Source: a virus. From it: a stretch of DNA of 22,794 nt. A program made the position numbers and the translations under genes. Location: the IMG/VR virus record IMGVR_UViG_3300025876_000119, positions 1 through 22,794 of that record. The stretch is one strand, 5' to 3'. The notes under the pieces were generated by a model. It did no database searches, was not told the DNA's origin, and saw nothing but the letters and a program-made list of their open reading frames with translations. Positions 15,187-20,809 of the stretch are shown piece by piece (position 1 is the stretch's first letter; every line of letters starts with the position of its first letter).

Positions 15187-15666
15187 TCACCACAGGGCTA
15201 TGATGTCCGTAGCCGTAGTGTTCGTAGCGAAAACACGCTTGACCTGAACAGGGACGAAAGAGCCAGCAGGGATGCCAACGAACGTAAGGTCGGCGTTGCT
15301 GCTGGTCAAGACCCGCAGGTTGCCCGTATTGCCCACGTAAAGCACGCAGCCGGGGTTGGTCGCGCCAACGTAAATCTGGTACGTAAGGACGGTGCCCCCA
15401 GTGTCAGTGATGGAAGCGTCGAGAACCAAAGCTGTGGCGCTCGTGATACTCGCCACCCGAGCAATACCGCCGTTGGTGACTACCGTAGAGCCAACCAACC
15501 CCACGATAGACGTGAAGTCTTGAGTGGTGTCCACAAGTACAGTGCCCAAAGGGGGAACGGAAGTCTGCGTGCTGTCGACAGCAGGGCCGCTGACAGCAGG
15601 GATGTCGATGGTATCGGACGGGATGACGGGGATGCCCGTGCCGACCTGAAGCTTTTGATATGCCAT
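15187..15666 (-). CDS. Small phage structural (spike-base/decoration-like) protein
   Basis: A 159-aa beta-rich protein. The C-terminal segment carries a pattern common in small phage structural proteins: CVLYVGNTGNLRVLTSSN, then LTFVGIPAGSFVPVQVKRVF, ATNTTATDIIALW. In spike-base or decoration-type proteins this half-motif repeats the form LYVG..G.LRV.T, V.F..VPAG.F.PV.V.RV.AT.TTA..I.AL. The N-terminus MAYQKLQVGTGIPVIPSDTI and a middle module (VLVDTTQDFTSIVGLVGSTV, TALVLDASI) resemble the C-terminal beta module of the BspA-like protein. The gene starts in a TAATG junction with the 48-aa gene and ends 1 bp before the 817-aa gene, so it may form the base on which that spike sits (inference). Confidence 0.68.
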   Translation of the reverse strand: MAYQKLQVGTGIPVIPSDTIDIPAVSGPAVDSTQTSVPPLGTVLVDTTQDFTSIVGLVGSTVVTNGGIARVASITSATALVLDASITDTGGTVLTYQIYVGATNPGCVLYVGNTGNLRVLTSSNADLTFVGIPAGSFVPVQVKRVFATNTTATDIIALW

Positions 15667-15812
15667 TACTTAAAAGGGAATGTACGGTTTAAACTGTCCT
15701 TGCGACGACCACATCCGCAATCCTTGCCCGTAGCCTTAGATACCGTGTCAACCACCTTCTTGATGCCGGTGGCCTTAGTGACCTTCTCTACCGCGTCGCC
15801 TAAACCTTTCAT
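15666..15812 (-). CDS. 48-aa protein with CGC motif
   Basis: A short ORF encoding MKGLGDAVEKVTKATGIKKV followed by VDTVSKATGKDCGCGRRKDS and a short LNRTFPFK-type tail. It is lysine-rich and helical, with the compact DCGCGRRKD motif (two Cys), and lies exactly between the homing endonuclease and the 159-aa structural gene, joined to the latter by TAATG. From memory, similar tiny proteins (MKGLGD.IEKVTKATGIK...DCGC.KRK..LN..FP) occur in many marine phages without a known role. The two Cys could bind a metal or form a redox or lipid-linked site; none of this is shown by the sequence. Confidence that it is a gene is good, function unknown. Confidence 0.7.
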   Translation of the reverse strand: MKGLGDAVEKVTKATGIKKVVDTVSKATGKDCGCGRRKDSLNRTFPFK

Positions 15813-15821
15813 GCCCCCAAG

Positions 15822-16523
15822 TTAATACTTTCCTTTCCGACCTTTGTAGACCTTAACTCCATGATAGTTTGATGAGCTAAAGTCGAAATCGCTCCTGAAT
15901 AAACCTCGAGTTGAATTCCTCTTTCCAGAAAGAACCTGCTTCAGTTTGTCCAGCTTCTCTAAGCCAAGCTCGTAAACGCACTGGTATATGTCCTTGAATT
16001 CGTAGTTCTCGCCGTCTATAGTCTTCAAAGACACAGGCTCGGAAAATTCTTTCTTCACGTACCTGCCGCCGCACATACGCTTCTTACCGCTGATGTTCTT
16101 CAAACCCAAAAAGTGGGCGCAATCAGCTTGAGACTCAAATGTTTTTTCAGAGCCATCAGCGCAGTCTATGATTGTAACCGGATTGCAAGTGGACAAAACC
16201 TTGCCACCAACACCGCCAAGGCGAGTGTTCATACAGTCTGGATTGCCGACTTGTTCTTTGTCGACTATCAAAGACTCAATCTCATACGCGTCATCAATGC
16301 TGTCGGTTTCAATCAGAATCTCTTTTCGGAAATTCTTGTAACCGTATTTGATGACGGAGTCGATAAGAACAGACTTGACCCCTTTCTTCTGTAAATTGAT
16401 TGCGGTACCGTCACTGCATACACCACAGCCTATATACCCATCGCTTTTGCGGCGCTCTGAATGGACGCCGTAGTAATAACGGCTAGTTGGAATGCAAGTT
16501 GTTTTGTAAACGTAGTGCCTCAC
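15822..16523 (-). CDS. GIY-YIG family homing endonuclease (free-standing)
   Basis: A 233-aa protein starting with GTG in a GTGA overlap with the preceding gene. The N-terminal GIY-YIG nuclease domain has HYVYKTT (residues 3-9; the GIY position reads YVY), RYYYGVHS (15-22; the YIG position reads YYG), the KYGYKNFRKEIL block (59-70), the candidate catalytic Glu in AYEIESLIVDKE (E81/E83) and DCMNTRLGGVGG (96-107) with the conserved Asn. The C-terminal part carries NUMOD-like DNA-binding segments (TIIDCADGSEKTFES, CAHFLGLKNISGKKR, then a repeat YQCVYELGLEKLDKL, QVLSGKRNSTRGLF). Such genes usually spread by cutting an allele that lacks them. It is inserted between small virion-region genes without disrupting any, and 9 bp separate it from the next start. 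Confidence 0.9.
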   Translation of the reverse strand: MRHYVYKTTCIPTSRYYYGVHSERRKSDGYIGCGVCSDGTAINLQKKGVKSVLIDSVIKYGYKNFRKEILIETDSIDDAYEIESLIVDKEQVGNPDCMNTRLGGVGGKVLSTCNPVTIIDCADGSEKTFESQADCAHFLGLKNISGKKRMCGGRYVKKEFSEPVSLKTIDGENYEFKDIYQCVYELGLEKLDKLKQVLSGKRNSTRGLFRSDFDFSSSNYHGVKVYKGRKGKY

Positions 16524-16789
16524 TTGCCCTTTAGGTATTTAGGGCTGTTTTTACTCCACAGCTTCTTGCACGCCCAGTACCGGGCCGTAAGCTTGTCATT
16601 AGCTGTATCGCATCTATGGCGAGCTTTGAAATTTTTGCGGGCCGCAGCACTGTAGTTCGACTTGTAACCCTTTGCACCAAAATGGATAATCTTTTCCTTA
16701 CCATTGGCACAAGCCTTGACCATCATCTTCTTGCCCTTGCTCGTAGACCGCGTAGGCGAGTTGCACTTCATCTTACTCTTCTCTGCCAT
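16520..16789 (-). CDS. Small basic protein (DUF5754-like)
   Basis: A basic 89-aa protein: MAEKSKMKCNSPTRSTSKGK, then EKIIHFGAKGYKSNYSAAAR and RHRCDTANDKLTARYWACKK. The KIIHFG..GY..NYS..ARK.F.ARH.CD.A.DKLTARYWACK.LW pattern recalls the family I know as DUF5754, seen in viruses and phages with unknown function. It contains four Cys in the C-terminal half and in the MKCNSP/KACANG region, possibly for metal or DNA contact. The ATG at 16789 (TGATG junction) is preferred; a GTG one codon earlier is the alternative. It precedes the homing endonuclease, overlapping its GTG. Role unknown; packaged or nucleic-acid-binding is a guess from charge. Confidence 0.7.
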   Translation of the reverse strand: MAEKSKMKCNSPTRSTSKGKKMMVKACANGKEKIIHFGAKGYKSNYSAAARKNFKARHRCDTANDKLTARYWACKKLWSKNSPKYLKGK

Positions 16790-17418
16790 CACGTACTCTT
16801 TGCTTGGATGACAATCCAGTTGACGCCGTCAGACCAGACAGCAATACCGTTGTACACCTTGTTAATCCTATACGATGCCTCCCCGTCAATGGTCTCAGAA
16901 CCCGGAGCATAGATATCGACCTTGTCCTGTGCCGTGACAGTGCCGTCGTTGACGATACGCAGAAAACGATAAGGAATAGCCGCAGCAGAAGGCAACGTAA
17001 GGTTGTGGGTGCCAGCAACTCCAACCCAAGTCAAGTCGACAATATTTTTGCTCGTAGTAATAGTAGATGACCCGCCGGGACCGACAGTCATAAACTCAGG
17101 CTCCAAAACAGCTACGCCGCCAACGTTGTTGAGCGTATTGTCAATGGTGACGTTGTTGCCGCCAGACTGAGAGAGACCGATACCAGTACCAGCCGTGAGC
17201 TGGACAGTAGAGTTGAGGCCGCTGACAGCATCCAAGTTCAAGTCTACGTTGTCGCCGTCGGTGCTAGAGTTGAGCGTATACACGTCAGAAGTGCCTGCGG
17301 CACCAATCTCCTCGATGGTATACACATCGCGCAAAGGCTGCACGGTAGCACTGCCCCTATCGGTGGTGTCAACACTAGGTGCTACGCCGTGGAATTTTGT
17401 GCCGGGAGGTATAGGCAT
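16789..17418 (-). CDS. Appendage paralogue 4: shared N-module, beta C-domain
   Basis: A 209-aa protein opening with the shared module MPIPPGTKFHGVAPSVDTTD, RGSATVQPLRDVYTIEEI. A fibre-like segment follows (SSTDGDNVDLNLDAVSGLNS, LTAGTGIGLSQSGGNNVTID) of the kind found in repetitive phage fibres. A C-terminal beta domain runs IPYRFLRIVNDGTVTAQDKV, ETIDGEASYRINKVYNGIAV, ending VWSDGVNWIVIQAK; similar endings are common in tail-fibre tips of marine phages. It differs from its three upstream relatives at the C-terminus, so the N-module is combined here with a different tip. TAATG links it to the gene before. Confidence 0.75.
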   Translation of the reverse strand: MPIPPGTKFHGVAPSVDTTDRGSATVQPLRDVYTIEEIGAAGTSDVYTLNSSTDGDNVDLNLDAVSGLNSTVQLTAGTGIGLSQSGGNNVTIDNTLNNVGGVAVLEPEFMTVGPGGSSTITTSKNIVDLTWVGVAGTHNLTLPSAAAIPYRFLRIVNDGTVTAQDKVDIYAPGSETIDGEASYRINKVYNGIAVWSDGVNWIVIQAKST

Positions 17419-17957
17419 TACTCTACAATTTTATACTGAACGTTAATCTGAACGGTGCTGTCACCAACTGTAGCAGGCTGGTCTGAAGAAAACAAACACA
17501 AATACAAAGGGCCGTTATCAACTAATGGCGAACTTGTCCATGTATTAAGTCTGCCTACATTGGCCAAAGACCAATCGTTATAAGACTGAGATATGCCTTG
17601 CAAGGAACTGTTAACAAACATCGCTTGACTAAATTGATATCCACCAAAAGGCGCCGGTGAAACATCAAGTTGAGTTCCATTGGGGTAGTCGAAAGGAACG
17701 CTGTTAAAAAACAACTTCATCTGGGCCGAAAGAACCAAAACGCTTTTGCCTACCCCCGGAGCGGGAACCACCTCTATAGCCGTAGTGTTTAACGCTATAA
17801 CGTCAGATGCAGAAAGAGTTGTAGAGACATTTAAAGGAATGTCAAAATCCTCTATAGTATACGCGTCGCGTAAAGTCTGAACCGTAGCGCTGCCAAGGTC
17901 AGCGGTATCAACGCCGGGAGCAACGCCGTGGAATTTTGTGCCTGCGGGGATAGCCAT
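17418..17957 (-). CDS. Appendage paralogue 3
   Basis: A 179-aa protein with the shared N-module MAIPAGTKFHGVAPGVDTAD, LGSATVQTLRDAYTIEDF, then the C-terminal module shared with its neighbours: SASDVIALNTTAIEVVPAPG, GKSVLVLSAQMKLFFNSVPF, a variable middle rich in Gln, Ser, Asn and Trp (about residues 95-145), and the final strand TVGDSTVQINVQYKIVE. The variable middle compared with its tandem neighbours suggests the surface-exposed, ligand-facing part. No signal peptide. Joined by TAATG junctions on both sides, in a tandem triplet that probably arose by duplication. Confidence 0.75.
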   Translation of the reverse strand: MAIPAGTKFHGVAPGVDTADLGSATVQTLRDAYTIEDFDIPLNVSTTLSASDVIALNTTAIEVVPAPGVGKSVLVLSAQMKLFFNSVPFDYPNGTQLDVSPAPFGGYQFSQAMFVNSSLQGISQSYNDWSLANVGRLNTWTSSPLVDNGPLYLCLFSSDQPATVGDSTVQINVQYKIVE

Positions 17958-18490
17958 TACTCTACAATTTTATAATCAACAGTTATCTGCATAGGGCTAT
18001 CACCAACGGTAGGCGCAAGAAGTTGGTCTTGCATACCCAAAACAAGTGAGCCGTTGTTAACTAAAGAGCTGTTTGCGAAAATATTCCCCCACCTATTTAA
18101 TGAATACCAAATGTCGGAGGAAGAATTAAAGTCTTGGGCAGGCTGAAAATACTGGTAGCTTACGTACGATGGTAAAGTAGGAGACGGATACATAAATAGA
18201 CCCAGATAGTCACTGCCAAAATCGTATGCAACACTATTAAATACCATCTTAATCGATGCCGAAAGAACGACAATGGCTTTCCCTTCTCCCTGAGGGGGGA
18301 CAATCTCTATATAGCTATCCCCTAGAGATAAAATTTGGGCAGGAGTAATATCGACAATCGTGCGTATAGGAGTGCCAAAGTCCTCAATAGCGTAAGCGTC
18401 TCTATTGCTGTTGGCGATACTGCTACCACGATTTATCGTGTCAACGCTCGCGGCAACGCCGTGGAATTTTGTTCCTTCTGGAATAGCCAT
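17957..18490 (-). CDS. Appendage paralogue 2
   Basis: A 177-aa protein starting MAIPEGTKFHGVAASVDTIN with GSSIANSNRDAYAIEDF. The ATG at 18490 sits in a TGATG junction with the previous gene, so the GTG one codon earlier is not needed. In this copy the RGSATVQPLRD stretch is partly replaced (GSSIANSNRD), making it the most changed of the three N-modules in the triplet. C-terminal module: SYIEIVPPQGEGKAIVVLSA, KMVFNSVAYDF, a variable middle, then LAPTVGDSPMQITVDYKIVE at the end. Likely a virion surface protein; partners and ligand are unknown. Confidence 0.75.
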   Translation of the reverse strand: MAIPEGTKFHGVAASVDTINRGSSIANSNRDAYAIEDFGTPIRTIVDITPAQILSLGDSYIEIVPPQGEGKAIVVLSASIKMVFNSVAYDFGSDYLGLFMYPSPTLPSYVSYQYFQPAQDFNSSSDIWYSLNRWGNIFANSSLVNNGSLVLGMQDQLLAPTVGDSPMQITVDYKIVE

Positions 18491-19035
18491 CACTCTACAA
18501 TTTTATAACCAACAGTTATCTGCATAGTGCTGTTGCCGTTTTGAGTAGCAGGGGGAGCCGATGCGTATATATACAGTGGGGTGTTAGCAACCAAAGGGGT
18601 AGCATTACGATAATTACCCTTATAGTTGAACCTGAATACACCGTCTGAATTAGCGTTCATAGCGTTGTTGGGGACGTCGACGTCAGCCTCTAACGAAGCC
18701 TGAACATAAGTCTGGCTGCTTCCACCCGGATTTGTAGCAAGGCGAATAGGCTGTTGGCCTAACGGAAAGTCATAAGGGACACTGTTAAACGATAACTTCA
18801 TAATAGCCCAACTAACAATGATGGCTTTACCCTCACCCTGAGCGGGGACAACCTCTACAGGAGTAGTGTCTAAAGCAAGAATCTGAGCAGAAGAAAGCTC
18901 GATGGTAGAAGTTCTATCGCCAAAATCCCCTATAGTATACGCATCGCGCAAAGGCTGCACGGTAGCACTACCCCTATCGGCGGTGTCAACGCTCGCGGCG
19001 ACGCCGTGGAATTTTGTGCCGGGAGGTATAGGCAT
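18490..19035 (-). CDS. Appendage paralogue 1 (first of tandem array)
   Basis: A 181-aa protein with the shared N-module MPIPPGTKFHGVAASVDTAD, RGSATVQPLRDAYTIGDF; the first 30 residues are nearly identical to those of the 16789-17418 product, so the DNA of the two starts is also almost the same. C-terminal module: TTPVEVVPAQGEGKAIIVSW, KLSFNSVPYDFPLGQQPIRL, a variable middle (about residues 90-150) and the ending NSTMQITVGYKIVE. It is the first gene of the appendage run, preceded by an 83-bp gap that holds a weak promoter-like sequence and a hairpin. The leader just before the ATG is A-rich. Confidence 0.75.
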   Translation of the reverse strand: MPIPPGTKFHGVAASVDTADRGSATVQPLRDAYTIGDFGDRTSTIELSSAQILALDTTPVEVVPAQGEGKAIIVSWAIMKLSFNSVPYDFPLGQQPIRLATNPGGSSQTYVQASLEADVDVPNNAMNANSDGVFRFNYKGNYRNATPLVANTPLYIYASAPPATQNGNSTMQITVGYKIVE

Positions 19036-19052
19036 GTCTTTTGAATCTCTTT

Positions 19053-19080
19053 ACAAGATAAGGTATAACCCAGCGAGCAA
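19053..19080 (-). promoter_or_regulatory. Weak Bacteroidota-type promoter candidate for the appendage genes
   Basis: On the minus strand TTG (19080-19078) is followed after 17 bp by TATCTTGT (19060-19053), two mismatches from TAnnTTTG. It lies in the 83-bp gap before the first appendage paralogue, 17 bp from its ATG. Position is good, sequence match only partial. A hairpin (GCAAGGCG / CGCtCTTGC, 19077-19098) overlaps its upstream edge. Confidence 0.3.
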
Positions 19081-19118
19081 GGCGCTTGACGCTCTTGCGG
19101 CTGAGGAACCGGATAAGC

Positions 19119-19352
19119 TTACTTCCTACTGACACGAGCCGCAGGAGTGTTAGGAACGAACTGACCCTTGCCGCGCTTCTTCTTCTTCGCCGTAGCAGCA
19201 CGCTCGGCCTTGCTTAGACTCTTGGCCTTAGATAGGGGCAGGCACCGGTCTGGGTTCTTCTTATCCTTGCTCGTGCCGCACTCGCCCTTGATGCTGCCAT
19301 CCAAACCGATGCGCACCCACTTCTCGTCGCGCCACCTCTTGAGCTCGCCCAT
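19119..19352 (-). CDS. Small basic protein (DUF5872-like)
   Basis: A 77-aa, Lys/Arg-rich protein: RWRDEKWVRIGLDGSIKGEC, GTSKDKKNPDRCLPLSKAKS, LSKAERAATAKKKKRGKGQF. The pattern W.RI...G.I.GECGTS......RCLP..KA.SLS..ERAATA.KK recalls the family I know as DUF5872, found in phages and large viruses without known function. Two Cys (in GECGTS and RCLP) may bind a metal. It sits in a run of tiny basic genes upstream of the appendage genes, joined by a TAATG-type junction to the 86-aa gene. A nucleic-acid-binding or virion-packaged role is possible but unproven. Confidence 0.7.
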   Translation of the reverse strand: MGELKRWRDEKWVRIGLDGSIKGECGTSKDKKNPDRCLPLSKAKSLSKAERAATAKKKKRGKGQFVPNTPAARVSRK

Positions 19353-19612
19353 TACTTACTCTTAGGGAGAGGGATGTCGCGGCCCACAGGAGACATAGCG
19401 TCAGTCTTAAAACTATAATTGCCGCTGGCGTCTTGAGTCAACTTGCCCCTGTTCATAGCGTTGAGCTTATCTGCTCCGGTAATACCTTGACGCTCGAGCT
19501 GGCTCATAACCTTCCTTTTTGCAATCTCACGGTCCGTAGACCGCGCAGCAAAACCGGCTTTGTTATAGTTGACAGCAGCCTTCTTACGGCCTGTTCTACC
19601 CTTCTTTGCCAT
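19352..19612 (-). CDS. Small basic hypothetical protein, 86 aa
   Basis: A lysine/arginine-rich protein starting MAKKGRTGRKKAAVNYNKAG. The middle part looks helical (DREIAKRKVMSQLERQGITG); the end is polar (SFKTDAMSPVGRDIPLPKSK). No known motif is recognised. Its ATG shares bases with the stop of the 26-aa gene (TAATG) and its stop with the next ATG, so it is firmly part of the small-gene cluster. High positive charge suggests contact with DNA, RNA or acidic virion surfaces (inference). Confidence 0.65.
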   Translation of the reverse strand: MAKKGRTGRKKAAVNYNKAGFAARSTDREIAKRKVMSQLERQGITGADKLNAMNRGKLTQDASGNYSFKTDAMSPVGRDIPLPKSK

Positions 19613-19692
19613 TACTTCTTAGGTTTTTTAGGTTTCATAACCTTAGCCTTCACCTTAGCCGTACACGGCTTACCATATCCTTTACTTGCCAT
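19612..19692 (-). CDS. Very small basic peptide, 26 aa
   Basis: Minus-strand ORF MASKGYGKPCTAKVKAKVMK followed by a Pro/Lys tail (PKKPKK). It overlaps the end of the 43-aa gene by 11 bp and ends in a TAATG junction with the 86-aa gene, so it leaves no gap in the cluster. Composition is almost entirely Lys, Ala, Val and Pro plus one Cys. Function unknown; the gene call rests on tiling and on resemblance to the basic tiny genes around it. Confidence 0.5.
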   Translation of the reverse strand: MASKGYGKPCTAKVKAKVMKPKKPKK

Positions 19693-19813
19693 AATTGGGG
19701 TCTTTGCAATATTTGCTCGCAGCCATGTTGGCATACGCGCTGGGGTACTTGTCAAACGTCCTCTTCGCCCAAGCAATACCCGCTGGGCAAATCTTGTTCT
19801 TCTTCTTAGCCAT
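19682..19813 (-). CDS. Small Lys/Cys protein, 43 aa
   Basis: Minus-strand ORF starting MAKKKNKICPAGIAWAKRTF and continuing DKYPSAYANMAASKYCKDPN before the stop. The KICP.G.AWAKR.FD.YPSAYAN.AA.KYCKDPNY arrangement is one I associate with very small conserved proteins of marine phages (family naming uncertain, possibly DUF6321-like). Two Cys about 27 residues apart could form a disulfide or metal site. Its ATG overlaps the stop of the 30-aa membrane gene (ATGGCTAA), indicating co-translation. The conserved look makes it a likely real gene despite the size. Confidence 0.65.
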   Translation of the reverse strand: MAKKKNKICPAGIAWAKRTFDKYPSAYANMAASKYCKDPNYGK

Positions 19814-19898
19814 GAGTAAACTTATGGATAATCATACAGATGATGGCCCCGGCAATTCCAAGGCATACCATCCTATATGAAAACTCTTCGCGGGTCAT
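19806..19898 (-). CDS. 30-aa single-pass membrane peptide
   Basis: Minus-strand ORF MTREEFSYRMVCLGIAGAII followed by CMIIHKFTHG and stop. Residues 10-24 form a hydrophobic membrane helix preceded by a charged N-terminus. It is the first gene of the leftward small-gene/structural transcript, only 20 bp from the start of the divergent winged-helix gene. Its stop overlaps the next ATG by 8 bp. Function unknown; being so short, it could be a coincidental frame, but coupling and the TM pattern favour a gene. Confidence 0.5.
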   Translation of the reverse strand: MTREEFSYRMVCLGIAGAIICMIIHKFTHG

Positions 19899-19918
19899 AT
19901 CTTAAGCCCCAAATTACA

Positions 19919-20341
19919 ATGAACTATTTAAAGTACTGGCGCGTAGTGCGCTACTTCATCAATGCCAAATACGGCATATCGCAGCCCGACCTAGAGATGC
20001 TCATCTTCCTCTACGATGAGCCATACTTTACCCGGGCCAAATTCAAAGAGTTCGATAAAGTCTTCTCGTGGGATAAAGACCGCTTCAAACGCCTAGTAAA
20101 AAACGGGTGGGTGGAGAAAGTATCCGTAGAGTCAAAGTCAAGGCTAGGCGTATACAACCTGACCTACGCAGCCAAGAGAGTAGTAGGGTACGCATATGCC
20201 ATACTGCAAGGCAAGGAGTTCCCAACAGACGACCAGAACAACCCAGTCTTTAAACGCAACGTGTCATTTACCGATAAGATGTACCGGAACGTGATGATGG
20301 AAATCAATGAAGCACAACGACAACATCGCGCTCAGAAATAA
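19919..20341 (+). CDS. Winged-helix (MarR-like) protein, candidate phage regulator
   Basis: The only supported plus-strand gene. 140 aa from the ATG at 19919 (MNYLKYWRVVRYFINAKYGI), chosen because the leader is A-rich (CCCCAAATTACA) and because an ATG 42 bp upstream would overlap the divergent 30-aa gene. Layout of a winged helix-turn-helix: helix QPDLEMLIFLYDE (22-34), helix FTRAKFKEFDKVF (37-49), recognition-like helix KDRFKRLVKNGWV (53-65), a wing VSVESKSRLGVYNLT (68-82) and a long helix AAKRVVGYAYAILQG (84-98). This matches the MarR core, although the C-terminal dimer helices are short. It is divergent from the small-gene/structural cluster and convergent with groES (38-bp overlap), a natural place for a transcription switch between modules. 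DNA binding is inferred. Confidence 0.72.
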   Translation: MNYLKYWRVVRYFINAKYGISQPDLEMLIFLYDEPYFTRAKFKEFDKVFSWDKDRFKRLVKNGWVEKVSVESKSRLGVYNLTYAAKRVVGYAYAILQGKEFPTDDQNNPVFKRNVSFTDKMYRNVMMEINEAQRQHRAQK

Positions 20342-20564
20342 TGGTGCGGGCAATACCATCAATCAACATAGTATAGCTGGCACGCTTGTCGTAGTATAGC
20401 TCCTCGCCAGCGTCGATGCTGGTGACGTCAGTGCCAGAAGCCACAACGAGACCACGACCGTAGCGCATCTGGTCGGCGTCGTCAGAACTGAGTAAGATGC
20501 CGCTGGCAGTAGTCGTCTCCTCCTTGATGGCGTCGATGACAATATATTTTCCTATGGGACGCAT
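20304..20564 (-). CDS. groES: GroES co-chaperonin
   Basis: An 86-aa lid protein for the chaperonin. N-terminal strand GKYIVIDAIKEE (residues 5-16), a mobile loop (about 15-32) with the hydrophobic tripeptide ILL in TTTASGILLSSDDA (the GroEL-contact IVL position), GRGLVVASG (37-44) and the C-terminal strand pair MLIDG...TIISERDVVVVL (66-85), equivalent to the DGEEYLILRE.DILAVI end of GroES. It is about ten residues shorter than cellular GroES (95-97), mainly in the roof/middle region, as in other phage cochaperonins. It is the last gene of the groEL operon and overlaps the previous gene by 13 bp; its 3' end overlaps the convergent plus-strand gene. It probably works with the neighbouring GroEL, perhaps also with the host one. 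Confidence 0.93.
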   Translation of the reverse strand: MRPIGKYIVIDAIKEETTTASGILLSSDDADQMRYGRGLVVASGTDVTSIDAGEELYYDKRASYTMLIDGIARTIISERDVVVVLH

Positions 20565-20809
20565 TGAATAAAAATTGGTGTCAGCGGACCCATATACGCG
20601 CCCGCAATATTAAAATCAAAATGCTCTATAGCTCCCTCCTCGTCCATATCGTGCTCGAGGACTAAGAGCTCAAGGATACGCCCGATGTCATAGCACACGC
20701 GGTATCCCTTGTCAACCTCAGTGATGCCGATGATGGCAGCGTCAAAACCGTCGGCGAACATAGCCCCGGCATCAATGGCCTCAAGCCAATCAGTAATCTC
20801 TTCCCTCAT
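20552..20809 (-). CDS. Conserved-looking acidic protein between groEL and groES
   Basis: An 85-aa, strongly acidic protein. Helices EEITDWLEAIDAGAMFADGF and YDIGRILELLVLEHDMDEEG, then EHFDFNIAGAYMGPLTPIFI (residues 62-81). The D...FNI.GAY.G..TP.F pattern is one I associate with a small protein seen in many phages, without assigned function. It sits between groEL (ATGA overlap) and groES (13-bp overlap), so all three are co-translated. That makes a role linked to the chaperonin, such as substrate or assembly adaptor, conceivable. No enzyme motif and no membrane segment. Gene call firm, function unknown. Confidence 0.7.
   Translation of the reverse strand: MREEITDWLEAIDAGAMFADGFDAAIIGITEVDKGYRVCYDIGRILELLVLEHDMDEEGAIEHFDFNIAGAYMGPLTPIFIQCVP

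Noticed and set aside
15172-15825. A 217-codon plus-strand ORF
   Set aside because: Antisense to the 159-aa structural gene and the 48-aa gene, Arg/Asp/Ser-rich and without domain pattern; a shadow frame.
12732-19035. Diversity-generating retroelement producing variable fibre tips
   Set aside because: No reverse transcriptase gene is present and no template/variable repeat pair with adenine-specific changes was seen; differences between copies are ordinary divergence.
19899-19925. A Bacteroidota promoter for the small-gene cluster (TAATTTG on the minus strand)
   Set aside because: Its spacer is one base short of TAnnTTTG and there is no TTG at a suitable distance.
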